Origin: Methylobacterium sp. R2-1 | Lineage (GTDB): Bacteria > Pseudomonadota > Alphaproteobacteria > Rhizobiales > Beijerinckiaceae | Direction of reading: 5' to 3' | NCBI RefSeq assembly: GCF_014191355.1 | Contig: NZ_JACHWM010000017.1 | Coordinates: 62,001-126,000 of the forward strand | Length of the DNA stretch: 64,000 nt | Shown here: positions 26,634 through 36,407 of the stretch, one piece after another | How positions within the stretch are numbered: position 1 is the first letter of the stretch | Layout of the letters: each line of letters opens with the position of its first letter | Notes under the pieces: model-generated | The model's input: only the letters and a program-made list of their open reading frames with translations | Database searches by the model: none | What the model was told of the DNA's origin: nothing | Translations under genes and position numbers: made by a program

Positions 26634-28340
26634 ATGTCCGCGCCCCTTCGTCTCGATCCCGATATTCTGGAGGCCGCCGCCTCCGCCGCCGCCTGGCCCT
26701 TCGAGGAGGCGCGCAAGCTCGTGGCGCGGCTGGAGAAGAAGCCGAAGAGCGAGGTGTTGTTCGAGACCGGCTACGGCCCCTCGGGCCTGCCGCATATCGG
26801 CACCTTCGGCGAGGTCGCCCGCACCTCGATGGTGCGCCACGCCTTTCGCGTTCTGACGAAGGACGCAGTGCCGACCCGGCTGATCGCCTTCTCGGACGAC
26901 ATGGACGGCCTGCGGAAGGTTCCGGACAACGTACCGAACCGTGAGCAGCTGCGCGAGGCGCTCAACCTGCCGCTGACCAAGGTCCCCGACCCGTTCGGCA
27001 CGCATGAGAGCTTCGGCGCCCACAACAACGCGGAACTGCGCCGCTTCCTCGATGCCTTCGGCTTCGACTACGAATTCCGCTCCGCCACCGAGTGCTACAA
27101 GTCGGGCGTCTTCGACGACGCGTTGCGCCTCGTCCTAGAGCGCTACGACGCGGTGATGGCGATCATGCTCCCCTCGCTGCGGGCCGAGCGCTCGGCGAGC
27201 TACTCGCCGTTCCTGCCGATCCACCCCGTCACCGGCCACGTCATGCAGGTGGCGATCGACGAGGTGCGGCCGGCCTCCGGCACCATTGTCTGGCGCGACC
27301 CGGCGACCGGCGAGCGCTACGAGACACCGGTGACCGGCGGCCACGCCAAGCTGCAATGGAAGCCCGACTGGGCGATGCGGTGGGTCGCGCTCGGCGTCGA
27401 TTACGAGATGGCCGGCAAGGACCTGATCGACTCGGTCAAGCTCTCGGGCCAGATCGCGAGGGCTTTGGGCGCGGAACCGCCTGAGGGGTTCAATTACGAA
27501 CTGTTCCTCGATGAAAAAGGCCAAAAAATCTCAAAGTCGAAGGGCAACGGCCTGACCATCGACGAGTGGTTGACCTACGCGACCCCTGAATCGCTCGCAC
27601 TGTTCATGTACAACAAGCCGCGCGAGGCCAAGCGCCTGTTCTTCGATGTGATTCCGCGCCACGTCGATGAGTATGACAACTTCCTGGGCCGCTTCGCCGG
27701 CCAGGAGGCGAAGCACCGGCTCGGCAATCCGGTCTGGCACCTGCACGCGGGCGCGCCGCCGGCGGTCGAGACCATCGATGAAGCCGGCACGACCCTGTCG
27801 TTCGGCATGCTCTTGAACCTCGTGGCGGTAGCCAATGCCGAGGACGAGACGGTGCTGTGGGGCTTCATCCGCCGCTACGCGCCCAATGTCGGACCGGAGA
27901 CGCACCCGAGGCTCGCCGGCCTCGTGACGCGGGCGCTCGCTTACTACAGGGACTTCGTGCGCCCGCAGAAGCAGTACCGCGCCCCGACCGAGGAGGAGGC
28001 CGCGGCTTTGCGCGACCTGTCACAGACGCTGGCCGAGCACGAGGACTCGACCGATCCGGAGGCGTTGCAGGCGGTCGTCTACGAGGTCGGCCGGCGCCAC
28101 TTCCCCGACCTGTCGGGCAAGGCCAAGAGCCCGGACGGGCGACCGGGCGTCTCCAAGACATGGTTCGCCTCGATCTACAACGTGCTGTTCGGCGAGGCGC
28201 AGGGGCCGCGCTTCGGCTCGTTCATCGCGCTCTATGGCGTGGCGGGTACGCGGGCGCTGATCGAGAAGGCGCTGAGCGGCGCGCTGGTGGCCGAGCACGC
28301 GGCTTTCCTCGAGAGCCGCAAGGCTGCGGCGGCGGCGTGA
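26634..28340 (+). CDS. lysS: Class I lysyl-tRNA synthetase
   Basis: A 568-residue class I enzyme (the archaeal-type LysRS that replaces class II in many alphaproteobacteria), charging tRNA-Lys in the cytoplasm. The HIGH-like motif is in [14 protein letters not shown] (near residue 50) and the KMSKS loop in [11 protein letters not shown] (near 300). The alpha-helix-cage anticodon domain is at the C-terminus. [17 protein letters not shown] and [14 protein letters not shown] are family motifs. The ATG at 26634 is chosen over an in-frame ATG at 26574. A Sel1-repeat gene begins 12 bases downstream. Confidence 0.95.
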   Translation: MSAPLRLDPDILEAAASAAAWPFEEARKLVARLEKKPKSEVLFETGYGPSGLPHIGTFGEVARTSMVRHAFRVLTKDAVPTRLIAFSDDMDGLRKVPDNVPNREQLREALNLPLTKVPDPFGTHESFGAHNNAELRRFLDAFGFDYEFRSATECYKSGVFDDALRLVLERYDAVMAIMLPSLRAERSASYSPFLPIHPVTGHVMQVAIDEVRPASGTIVWRDPATGERYETPVTGGHAKLQWKPDWAMRWVALGVDYEMAGKDLIDSVKLSGQIARALGAEPPEGFNYELFLDEKGQKISKSKGNGLTIDEWLTYATPESLALFMYNKPREAKRLFFDVIPRHVDEYDNFLGRFAGQEAKHRLGNPVWHLHAGAPPAVETIDEAGTTLSFGMLLNLVAVANAEDETVLWGFIRRYAPNVGPETHPRLAGLVTRALAYYRDFVRPQKQYRAPTEEEAAALRDLSQTLAEHEDSTDPEALQAVVYEVGRRHFPDLSGKAKSPDGRPGVSKTWFASIYNVLFGEAQGPRFGSFIALYGVAGTRALIEKALSGALVAEHAAFLESRKAAAAA

Positions 28341-28351
28341 GCCGGGGGCGG

Positions 28352-28984
28352 ATGCGGAGGATGAGGGCGTTGGCAGGCATCCTCGGCGTTCTCTCTGCCC
28401 TGTTCGGCGCCTCGGCCTCGGCACAGGTCGCGCAGGGCATCAAGGCCTATGCGCGGGGTGATTACCCGACGGCGATGCGCGCCTTCGAGGCGGGCGCGGC
28501 GAAGGGTGATGCCCAAGCGCGCTACAATCTCGGCGTCGCTTATGCAGAGGGCCGCGCCGTGCCGGCCGATCCGGCGCGCGCCCTCTATTGCTACCGGCAG
28601 GCGGCGGAGGGCGGCAGCGTGCTCGCCGCCTTCAATCTCGGGCAGGCCTACCGGAAAGGGCAGGGCGTTGCGGCCGACCCGGCCGAGGCGGCGCGCTGGT
28701 ACGAGCAGGCGGCCAAGGGCGGCCACTACAAGGCCGGCAACGAACTCGGCATCCTCTACATCGAGGGGAGGGGCGTGCCGCGCGATCCGGTCGAGGGCAT
28801 GGCCTGGATCTACCCGGCAACCCACGCCTCGATCATGGACCCGTCCGCCATGGCCAACGCGATCCAGGCGGCAAGCATGCTGGACGGCGCGCAGATCCAG
28901 GAGGCGCAGGCGCGAGGGAAGACGTACTTCCAGCGCTACATCGCACCGAACCAGACGGTGGTGCGGGCGATCGCCGGGCGCTGA
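28352..28984 (+). CDS. Secreted Sel1-repeat protein
   Basis: A 210-residue protein with a signal peptide (MRALAGILGVLSALFGASASA, cleavage before QV) and about four Sel1-like repeats: AMRAFEAGAAKGDAQARYNL, ALYCYRQAAEGGSVLAAFNL, AARWYEQAAKGGHYKAGNEL and a degenerate last. Each is the 36-residue A-x-x-W/Y-x-x-A-A-x-x-G helix pair. Periplasmic scaffolds of this type bind cell-wall or secretion enzymes; the partner is unknown. ATG 28352 is used; ATG 28361 is also in frame. It probably shares a transcript with lysS. Confidence 0.82.
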   Translation: MRRMRALAGILGVLSALFGASASAQVAQGIKAYARGDYPTAMRAFEAGAAKGDAQARYNLGVAYAEGRAVPADPARALYCYRQAAEGGSVLAAFNLGQAYRKGQGVAADPAEAARWYEQAAKGGHYKAGNELGILYIEGRGVPRDPVEGMAWIYPATHASIMDPSAMANAIQAASMLDGAQIQEAQARGKTYFQRYIAPNQTVVRAIAGR

Positions 28985-28991
28985 GACGAGA

Positions 28992-29381
28992 TCAACGCCG
29001 TCGCGTCGCCGCATCGAACGCCGCCGCCGACCCGATGCCGACGGCGTAGGCAAGAATGTTCCACGGCGAAAAGATCCGCCCGAGCAGCAACTGCCCGGCC
29101 AGCGTCAGCCGGAACGCGTCGAGCGCCGGCGTATGAACGAGGCGGAACAGCTCGACCAGCATCGCGACGATCAGAGCGACCAACACGAGCCGGCCGGTCG
29201 CGGCCGCCGGGCGGACGAAGGCGACGAGCCCGTAGACCATCGCGCCCCACAGCACCGAGCCCGCGTACTTCACGATCTCCTTCGGCAAGCCGAGCGGCAG
29301 CAGGCGCACGCCGACGCCCGCCGCGATCACAGCGAGGATGGCAGCGAAGAGTGGGAGGCGGCGGGATCGGGAGCTCGGCAT
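28992..29381 (-). CDS. DUF2809 membrane protein
   Basis: A 129-residue membrane protein with four hydrophobic helices. LPLGLPKEIVKYAGSVLWGA, with a conserved K-Y-x-G-S-x-L-W-G motif, and LVELFRLVHTPALDAFRLTL (R-L-x-H-T-P-x-L-D) match DUF2809. The family's function is unknown. It lies convergent with the Sel1 gene and divergent from prfB. The ATG at 29381 starts PSSRSRRLPLFAAIL. Confidence 0.82.
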   Translation of the reverse strand: MPSSRSRRLPLFAAILAVIAAGVGVRLLPLGLPKEIVKYAGSVLWGAMVYGLVAFVRPAAATGRLVLVALIVAMLVELFRLVHTPALDAFRLTLAGQLLLGRIFSPWNILAYAVGIGSAAAFDAATRRR

Positions 29382-29457
29382 CGCGGCGCAGCAGTTTACA
29401 GGGCGGGAGCCGCCCGGTATCACCCCCGGCCACACCGACATACGAGTTTCACACCAG

Positions 29458-30586
29458 ATGCGCGCCGAGATCGAGCAGGCCTCGGATGCCGCCAAGCAGT
29501 CTATAGGACTGCTGAGGAGGCATCTTTGACTGGGACACCGTCGATAAACGCCTCGCGGAGCTGAACGCCGCGTCCGAAAACCCCGACCTCTGGAACGATC
29601 CGGAGGCTGCGCAGAAGGTCATGCGCGAGCGCCAGGAGCTCGACGAGGCCGTCACCGCGATCAAGAAGCTCGAGCAGGATCTCGAGGACGCCGCGACCCT
29701 GATCGAACTCGGTGAGATGGAGGGCGACCAAGCCTCCATCAACGAGGGCGAGGCCGCGATCAAGGCGGTCGAGAAGGAGGCCGCGAGCCGTCAGGTGGAG
29801 ACCCTGCTCTCGGGCGAGGCCGATGGCTTCGACACCTATCTCGAAGTCCATGCCGGTGCCGGCGGCACCGAGAGTCAGGACTGGGCCAACATGCTCCAGC
29901 GCATGTATGCGCGCTGGGCCGAGCGGCGGAAGTTCAAGGTCGAGATCGTCGAAATGACCGACGGCGAAGAGGCCGGGATCAAGGGCGCTACGCTCCTGAT
30001 CAAGGGCCACAACGCCTATGGCTGGCTCAAGACCGAGTCGGGCGTGCACCGGCTGGTGCGGATCTCGCCCTACGATTCGAACGCGCGGCGGCACACCAGC
30101 TTCGCCAGCGTGTGGGTCTACCCGGTCATCGACGACCGGATTGAGATCGAGATCAAGGAATCGGACTGCCGCATCGACACCTATCGGTCGTCGGGTGCGG
30201 GTGGCCAGCACGTCAACACGACCGATTCGGCGGTGCGCATCACGCACAACCCGACCGGCATCGTCGTGGCCTGCCAGCAGGAGCGCTCGCAGCACAAGAA
30301 CCGGGCCACAGCCTGGAACATGTTGCGCGCGCGCCTCTACGAGGCCGAGCTGAAAAAGCGCGAGGAAAAGGCCAACGCCGAGGCCGCGTCGAAGACGGAG
30401 ATCGGCTGGGGTCATCAGATCCGATCCTACGTGCTTCAGCCGTATCAGCTGGTGAAAGACCTGCGCACCGGCACGCAATCGACCGACCCGGACGAGGTGC
30501 TCGACGGCGACCTCGACCCGTTCATGGAAGCCTCGCTGGCGCAACGCGTGTTCGGCGGCAGCGAAGACGTCGCCGACATCGACTGA
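29458..30586 (+). CDS. prfB: Peptide chain release factor 2, programmed +1 frameshift
   Basis: RF2, which ends translation at UGA and UAA. A short first frame starts at 29458 ([16 protein letters not shown]) and ends in CTT TGA C at 29524-29530. Shifting +1 there joins it to the main frame ([13 protein letters not shown]), giving 375 residues, the usual RF2 length. GAGGAGG just before the site is the SD-like stimulator, as in E. coli prf[17 protein letters not shown] holds the GGQ motif that enters the peptidyl-transferase centre, and [14 protein letters not shown] carries SPY in place of the SPF stop-recognition tripeptide. RF2 level thus autoregulates: low RF2 favours the shift. A plain scan would call two broken genes; they are one. 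Confidence 0.96.
29515..29530 (+). promoter_or_regulatory. Programmed +1 frameshift site of prfB
   Basis: GAGGAGG (29514-29520) precedes CAT CTT TGA C (29521-29530). The CUU UGA C slippery stop with an SD-like element three bases before it is the classical RF2 autoregulatory signal. The in-frame stop is at 29527-29529. Confidence 0.93.
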
Positions 30587-30591
30587 CGCCC

Positions 30592-30621
30592 ATGTCTCCT
30601 CCCCTCGCGGGGAGGGGACAT
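30592..30621. terminator. Shared hairpin between convergent prfB and M23 peptidase genes
   Basis: ATGTCTCCTCCCC (30592-30604) and GGGGAGGGGACAT (30609-30621) form a 13-base stem (one G-T pair) with a TCGC tetraloop. It starts five bases after the prfB stop and ends six before the M23 stop on the other strand. It lacks a T-run but is placed as a bidirectional terminator or 3'-end protector. Confidence 0.6.
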
Positions 30622-30627
30622 CCGGTC

Positions 30628-31803
30628 TCAATCCGCGAAGACGAGCTGGGCCCCGGCCCGAAGGAACCGTTGCGGATCGACCGGCTCGCCGTCGATGCGC
30701 GTCTCGTAATGCAGGTGGCTGCCGGTGGAGCGGCCGGTCGAGCCGGCAAAGCCCACGACGTTGCCCGCTTCGACCCGCTGGCCCACCGAAACCGCGGCCG
30801 CCGAGAGATGGGCGTAGCGGGTGACGAGGCCGCGGCCGTGATCGACCTCGACCATGTTGCCGTAGCCACCTGCATACTCGGCCGCCGTGATCCGCCCGGC
30901 GGCGGTGGCGCGGACCGGGGCGCCGGTCTCGGCGCGCATGTCCACGCCGGTATGGAGCGCGTAGCCGCGGGTGAACGGATCGAGCCGGGCACCGAAGGTG
31001 CTGGTGAAGGCCAGTTCGCCCGGCAGCGGCTGGCGGAAGGGCAGGGCGGCAGCCACGCGGCGCAGATGCGTCTCCTCCTCGATCTGGCGCCGGGCCTCGG
31101 CGAGGGCCTGCTCGAAAGCGTCCGGCCCAAGCGGAACGAGCGGACCGCCGACACCACCCGGAGGCGGATCGAACCGGGCCGGTGAGAGGCCCGTGCGGGC
31201 GATCAAGTCTCGAAACCGCTCGGCGCTGCGCCCGACCTGCACGGCGATGTCGGCGACCGTGCGCGACTGCGCCTCGGCGACACGCTGAAGCGAGTCCTCC
31301 AGGCGCGACAGGCGCGCGGCCGAGGCGCGGCCGGCGGCGTCGGCACGATCCTCGCCTCCCATGCGCAGTTCCGGCGTCGGGAACGGCTTCTGGACGCGCG
31401 CTGCGGGCTCCGAGACCGGGACCGCAGCGGGCGTCGGCACGTCGACCTGCACAGCCGCTCCACCCAGACCGGAGAGCAGCCCCTGGCGCTTCTCGATCAA
31501 GGCCTGCCGCTCGGCCAGCGCGGAAAGCCGGTTCTCGACGCTGCCGCGCTCCGCGTTGCGCTCGGCCGCTGCGCGGTCCAGCGCGCGTTGGAGCGTGCCG
31601 ATCCGCTCCTCGTAGGCGAACTGCATCGCGCTCTGGCGCGAGACGAAACGGGCCAGCACCTCGTCGTGAAAGACGAGATAGTAGCTCGCGGCCGCCGCCC
31701 AGAGCATCGAGGCGGCGAGCCCGAGGCTGAGTGTGACCAGGAGACGGCGCTGGAAGAGGGGGGAGAAGCCGGCGCTGTGGCGGGCCTGAGCAGTCGAAGG
31801 CAT
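30628..31803 (-). CDS. M23 family metallopeptidase (cell-wall endopeptidase-like)
   Basis: A 391-residue protein with an N-terminal transmembrane anchor (LLVTLSLGLAASMLWAAAASYY, about 20-42), a periplasmic coiled coil (about 55-110 and 170-220), and a C-terminal LytM/M23 domain (about 275-385). The domain has TSTFGARLDPFTRGYALHTGVDM (H-x4-D) and GSHLHYETRIDG (H-x-H), so all zinc ligands are kept. It cuts or holds peptidoglycan cross-bridges, and the coiled coil resembles EnvC/DipM-type partners. The ATG at 31803 is chosen over one at 31986. TTAA and GGTTAA words at 31844-31853 upstream resemble CtrA half-sites. Confidence 0.9.
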   Translation of the reverse strand: MPSTAQARHSAGFSPLFQRRLLVTLSLGLAASMLWAAAASYYLVFHDEVLARFVSRQSAMQFAYEERIGTLQRALDRAAAERNAERGSVENRLSALAERQALIEKRQGLLSGLGGAAVQVDVPTPAAVPVSEPAARVQKPFPTPELRMGGEDRADAAGRASAARLSRLEDSLQRVAEAQSRTVADIAVQVGRSAERFRDLIARTGLSPARFDPPPGGVGGPLVPLGPDAFEQALAEARRQIEEETHLRRVAAALPFRQPLPGELAFTSTFGARLDPFTRGYALHTGVDMRAETGAPVRATAAGRITAAEYAGGYGNMVEVDHGRGLVTRYAHLSAAAVSVGQRVEAGNVVGFAGSTGRSTGSHLHYETRIDGEPVDPQRFLRAGAQLVFAD

Positions 31804-32041
31804 GGCACGTCGGTCGTTCGGTGACGCGGCCGATGACAGACCATTAAGGTTAAGGAAGCTTAGCGCGTCATCCGGAAAGGTCGCTGACGGATTTCGAGAA
31901 GGACCGCGCAAAGCCGGAAAACGAGCGCGTCGCCCTCGATCCGGAAGCCGAGGCGACGCACGAATTTTCCGTTTTCGAAGCGTCATTTCTTAAATGACGA
32001 AGTCCCTCATCCTGGAGAATGCTCAAGGACGAGCTTCGCCA

Positions 32042-32509
32042 TCACGCGAGAGCCTGGGCCGCTGCCAAAACCTCCTCGACGTGGCCCGGCACTTTGACCT
32101 TGTGCCAGATCCGCGCGATCCGCCCCTCGCGGTCGAGGAGCAGGGTCGTGCGCTCCACACCCATGTATTTCCGGCCGTACATGCTCTTCTCGACCCAGAC
32201 CCCGTAAGCCTCCAACATAGTTTTCGCCTCATCGGAGGCGAGCGGAAACGTCAGGCCGTACTTCGTCCGAAACTTATCGTGGCTTTTGACGGAATCGGGC
32301 GAGACACCGATCACGATCGCTTCGGCCGCGGCGAAAGCCTCGATCCGGGCATTGAAGTTTTGCGCCTCCAGTGTGCAGCCGCTCGTGTCGTCCTTAGGAT
32401 AGAAATAAAGCACGATCTTGTGCCCGCGCAGGCTCTCCAGAGAGATGGTTTCCCCGCCCGCCCCCGGTAACGAGAACAGGGGTGCGGCATTGCCGGTCTC
32501 TAGCGGCAT
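32042..32509 (-). CDS. bcp: Peroxiredoxin, BCP/PrxQ type
   Basis: A 155-residue thioredoxin-dependent peroxiredoxin. KIVLYFYPKDDTSGCTLEAQNF gives the peroxidatic Cys (near residue 45) with its conserved Thr. The residue five positions on, the usual resolving Cys of BCP, is Gln here, so it may work as a 1-Cys enzyme or use another thiol. RTTLLLDREGRIARIWHKVK is the family's C-terminal strand. It detoxifies hydroperoxides in the cytoplasm. It is divergent from the large AsmA-like gene. Confidence 0.92.
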   Translation of the reverse strand: MPLETGNAAPLFSLPGAGGETISLESLRGHKIVLYFYPKDDTSGCTLEAQNFNARIEAFAAAEAIVIGVSPDSVKSHDKFRTKYGLTFPLASDEAKTMLEAYGVWVEKSMYGRKYMGVERTTLLLDREGRIARIWHKVKVPGHVEEVLAAAQALA

Positions 32510-32660
32510 TTCGCCTTCCTTTCGGCCGATTGATGGTGTGCCTGACCTGATGCACGCAGACCTCCCGGGACGCCATGCCGGAGCGGCTTGAATCCTGAGG
32601 ACAGACGCCGCCGCAAACGGACCTCCGCCCGAACCCTATGGGTGCAGCAGCGAACGAGTG

Positions 32661-35600
32661 ATGGATCAGGAAACGGCCAGGACCCTGCTCCAGGAGGCAA
32701 TCGAGACGCCTGCGCCGCGCCAAGCGCGTCGTCGGCGGCGGCCGGCCCTCTGGTGTGCGCTGCTCCTCCTGTTCCTGCTCGGACTCGGCAGCGGACTTGT
32801 CGTCCTGCGGCTCTCGCAGGGACCGCTGCGCATCGACGGTCTCACCCACCAGGTTGCCGAGGCAGTGGCGGGCCGCTTCGGTCCGGGCTGGCGCGTGGCG
32901 TTGCGAGACAGCGCGCTCGAACTCGACGGCGAAGCCTCGCTCGCGCTGCGGGTCGGCGGGCTCGACATCTACAATCCGGAAGGCGCGCTGGTGGTACGCG
33001 CCCCGCTCGCGGTGGTCAGCCTCGACACCTGGAGCCTGCTGCGCCTCTCGGTGCAGCCCCGCTCCATCGAGTTCCGCGACATTCAGATGACCGCCCTCGT
33101 CCACGACGACGGCTCCATCGCTTTCGCCGCCTCCGCGCCGACACAGGGCGAGGCCGCCAAGCCCCACACGCTGCCGAGCGTCGACGCCACCCGCGGCACC
33201 GTCTCGCCGGTCTCGGCGGCCGTCGCCTCGATCTTCGGCGTCGTGCTCGATCCCGCCGGGGTCATCGGCGCCCTCGACCGGGCGCGGATCACCAACGGAC
33301 GTCTGACCCTCGTGGACGACGCCCAGCACCAGGCGAGCTTCGAGAGAGTGAACGGGCTGTTCCGCCGCGGCACGAGCGACGATTCGCGGGTGTTCGAGCT
33401 GCGTATCGACGGGCCCAACGGGGAGTGGCGCTTCGGTGGGCGCGTCCACGAGGCGGGGGAGGGGCGACGCGCAGGCGTCATCACCCTGGACGACCTGCCC
33501 GTGACCGATCTGCTCCTTCTGTCCGGGCATTCGAAGATGCCGGTTGACACCGACCTCAAGCTCTCGGCCAAGGCCGACGTGGCGCTGTCGGGCGGACGCA
33601 TCGAGACGATGAAAGCCGAGGTGAAGACTGGCGGCGGCACGCTCCTCATCGACGAGAAGGATTTCAACCCCGTCGTCATCGACGAACTGCGCGCCGAGGC
33701 GGCCTGGGACGAAGGGCGGCGTGCCCTCGCGATCTCGGCGATCGATTACAAGGGTGGCGGCAACGACGCCCACCTCACCGGCGCCTTCGCCATCGGCCCA
33801 CCCGGTGCCGAGGATGCCTGGACCCTAGATTTTGCCGGTAAGGATGCCCTGCTGCGCGGCGCCGCCCGCAGCGACCCGTCCTTCCGCATCGGCGAGATCA
33901 GCGGACGGATCACCGGCCGGGCCGGCGGCGTGAACATCGATTCGATCGCGATCGCCGGCGACGGCCTGCAGGGCCGCCTGAGCGGAACGGTCGGCACCCG
34001 TGCCGACGATGACGGCATCACCCTGCACATCGTCGCCACGCAAACTGACGGTCGCAAGGCCATGCGGCTCTGGCCCGAGAACATCGCGCCCGGCGTGCGC
34101 AACTACCTCGTGGACGAGCTCCGCGGCGGACAGCTCGATCAGGCCGACATCCAGATCGATATGAGCGGCCCGGAACTCGCCGCCGCGACCCGCGGCGACC
34201 CGATGCCGGATCAGGCGCTCCATGTCGCCTTTGCGGTCTCGGACGCGAGCCTCACGGTCTCGCAGGACGCACCGCCCCTGAGCCGCGGCCGGGTGACCGG
34301 CACGATCACCGGTCGCAGCACAACGATCCAGAACGCGACCGCCGAGATCCGCCTCTCCGACACGCGGGCCCTGACGATCTCGGACGGCTCCTTCCTGATC
34401 CGCGATCCGCAGCCGGACAAGATCATCGCCCAGCTCGGCCTGCGGTTGTCCGGATCGGCCGATTCGCTGGCCGCGCTCCTCGAAACCCCGATGTTCAAGG
34501 GGCTCACTGGGGCCGACATCGACCCGGCCGCGATCAAAGGCAAGGCGGACCTCCGGCTCGACGTGCCGATCAATCTCAAGCACGTGCCCGCTCTGGCCGA
34601 GATGCCGGTGACGCTCACCGGGACTCTGACCGAGTTCAGCATGGACAGGGCGGTCGGCAAGGACCGCTTCGAGGCGGGCCGCTTCACCATCTCGTTCGAC
34701 CGCGGCGGCTTTGCCCTGAAGGGCGACGGAAAGCTGCTCGGAGCGGCTGTCGCCATCGACCTGAAGCAGCCCAAGCCCGGCAGCCCCGGCGAGGCGGTGC
34801 TGAGCCTCAACCTCGACGACGCGTTCCGGGCCAAGCGCGGCCTGCCGACCGCACCGCAACTCGGTGGGGTGATCCCCGCCCGCGTCGTGGTGCCGGTAGG
34901 CCGCCCGACCTCCGCCGGCAAGCCGCCGGCTCGGGTCGAGGCGGATCTGACCCGAGCCTCGATCAACGGCCTGCTGCCCGGCTGGACCAAACCCGCGGGG
35001 AAGGCCGGGCGTCTCGGCTTCACCCTGGTGGAGGCGGCAGGCGGCGGGATGGAGCTGCGCGACATCGCCCTCGACGCCGCCCCCGCACTCGCCCGCGGCA
35101 GCGCCATGATCTCGGCAGAGGGAAACCTGGAGCGGGCGGATCTCACCGCGCTCAAACTCTCGCCCGGCGACGACATGCGCGTCAGCCTCGATCGGGCTGG
35201 CTCGGCTTACAAGGTGGCTGTGAAGGGCGCAGTCGTGGACGCGCGGCCCTTCCTCAAGGGCATGACGGACGACAGCAAGGCCGGCAAGGATCCGGGCAAG
35301 GACATCGAGGCGGACGTTGCCGCCAGCATCGTCTCCGGCTTCAACGGCGAGTCGCTGACCAATGCGACTCTCAAGGCGACCTTCAAGGGCGGCGACCTGC
35401 GCGCCGCCCAGTTCAAGGGACGCTTCGGCGCTGCCCCGCTCAGCGCCGTGGTCCGGAACGAGCGCGGCGCGCCGTTGCTCACCCTCGACTCCGCCGATTC
35501 CGGTGCGACCCTGCGCTTCCTCGACATCTACAAGCGGATGTATGGCGGGCGCCTCGCGCTCAACGTCTATCTCAACGACGGCCCGCAGGCCGGCGTCGTC

Positions 35601-36098
35601 CAGATCAAGGACTTTGCCCTGCGCAACGAGCCGGCCCTATCGAGCATCGTCGCCCAGGCACCGCCGCCTGCGGACGGCCGGCGCATGGCCCCGAACGCCA
35701 ACGATGTCGGCTTCGACAAAATGCGGGCGAACTTCACCCGCAACGGTCCGCGGGTGAGCTTCTCGGACGCGGCGATCTCCAACCCGGCGATGGGCTTCAC
35801 CGCCGCCGGCTGGCTCGACACCGCGAAGGAGCGGACGCAGATCGACGGCACCTTCGTCCCGCTCTACGGCCTCAACAACGTGGTGGCGCAGGTGCCGCTG
35901 TTCGGGCCGCTGCTCGCGGGCGGCAGCAACGAGGGCCTGTTCGCGGTGAACTTCAACGTCTCGGGACCAATCGCCAAGCCGACCGTCAACGTGAACCCGC
36001 TCTCGGCCGTCGCGCCGGGCTTCCTGCGCAAGCTCTTCGGCGCCGGCAGCGGCGACGCCTTCACCAACGGTTCGGCGCAGGACGGGCCGGAGCGCTAG
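32661..36098 (+). CDS. Large AsmA-like/DUF3971 membrane protein
   Basis: A 1145-residue inner-membrane anchored protein of the AsmA superfamily (DUF3971, YhdP-like). One N-terminal helix (ALWCALLLLFLLGLGSGLVVL, about 31-51) is followed by LRIDGLTHQVAEAVAGRFG and a very long repetitive beta region in the periplasm. The AsmA-like C-terminal block (about 930-1120) has FAVNFNVSGPIAKPTVNVNPL, typical of the family. YhdP/TamB relatives form hydrophobic grooves bridging the two membranes for phospholipid transport; this role is likely by homology. A GTG just before the ATG at 32661 is an alternative start. It is divergent from bcp. Confidence 0.88.
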   Translation: MDQETARTLLQEAIETPAPRQARRRRRPALWCALLLLFLLGLGSGLVVLRLSQGPLRIDGLTHQVAEAVAGRFGPGWRVALRDSALELDGEASLALRVGGLDIYNPEGALVVRAPLAVVSLDTWSLLRLSVQPRSIEFRDIQMTALVHDDGSIAFAASAPTQGEAAKPHTLPSVDATRGTVSPVSAAVASIFGVVLDPAGVIGALDRARITNGRLTLVDDAQHQASFERVNGLFRRGTSDDSRVFELRIDGPNGEWRFGGRVHEAGEGRRAGVITLDDLPVTDLLLLSGHSKMPVDTDLKLSAKADVALSGGRIETMKAEVKTGGGTLLIDEKDFNPVVIDELRAEAAWDEGRRALAISAIDYKGGGNDAHLTGAFAIGPPGAEDAWTLDFAGKDALLRGAARSDPSFRIGEISGRITGRAGGVNIDSIAIAGDGLQGRLSGTVGTRADDDGITLHIVATQTDGRKAMRLWPENIAPGVRNYLVDELRGGQLDQADIQIDMSGPELAAATRGDPMPDQALHVAFAVSDASLTVSQDAPPLSRGRVTGTITGRSTTIQNATAEIRLSDTRALTISDGSFLIRDPQPDKIIAQLGLRLSGSADSLAALLETPMFKGLTGADIDPAAIKGKADLRLDVPINLKHVPALAEMPVTLTGTLTEFSMDRAVGKDRFEAGRFTISFDRGGFALKGDGKLLGAAVAIDLKQPKPGSPGEAVLSLNLDDAFRAKRGLPTAPQLGGVIPARVVVPVGRPTSAGKPPARVEADLTRASINGLLPGWTKPAGKAGRLGFTLVEAAGGGMELRDIALDAAPALARGSAMISAEGNLERADLTALKLSPGDDMRVSLDRAGSAYKVAVKGAVVDARPFLKGMTDDSKAGKDPGKDIEADVAASIVSGFNGESLTNATLKATFKGGDLRAAQFKGRFGAAPLSAVVRNERGAPLLTLDSADSGATLRFLDIYKRMYGGRLALNVYLNDGPQAGVVQIKDFALRNEPALSSIVAQAPPPADGRRMAPNANDVGFDKMRANFTRNGPRVSFSDAAISNPAMGFTAAGWLDTAKERTQIDGTFVPLYGLNNVVAQVPLFGPLLAGGSNEGLFAVNFNVSGPIAKPTVNVNPLSAVAPGFLRKLFGAGSGDAFTNGSAQDGPER

Positions 36099-36407
36099 GA
36101 TCAGTACTCGGTCCACTTGACCTGATGGACAGCTGCCGCAGGGGATTGGCAGATGCTGCGCTGTCGCGCCCTTAAGTGCCGGTCGCGCGACATTTCGGAC
36201 CGACAACGGATCAAGTGCTTCGAACGCGCGGACCTCTCGGTTGCGGGTTCACCCCGAGGTCTCGCTCCCCCATCCTCTTCGGTCATCGCAACCTGCAGGA
36301 TCGAACGTCCAGATACATTTCCGGACGAGGCGGCGCCGGAACGCGCCGCCGGAACGTTGCGATGATGCGAGGTTGACCCATACCTGCGTCGCGAGCTGTG
36401 AAAACGG
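36099..36407. other. Intergenic region between convergent AsmA-like and tyrS genes
   Basis: About 310 bases. No gene is seen. A hairpin GGCGGCG (36329-36335) and CGCCGCC (36344-36350) with loop CCGGAACG may end tyrS or the large upstream gene; CCGGAACG is repeated right after it. No T-run follows. Confidence 0.5.

Noticed and set aside
28341-28352. Separate promoter for the Sel1 gene
   Set aside because: The 11-base gap to lysS leaves no room; co-transcription is more likely.
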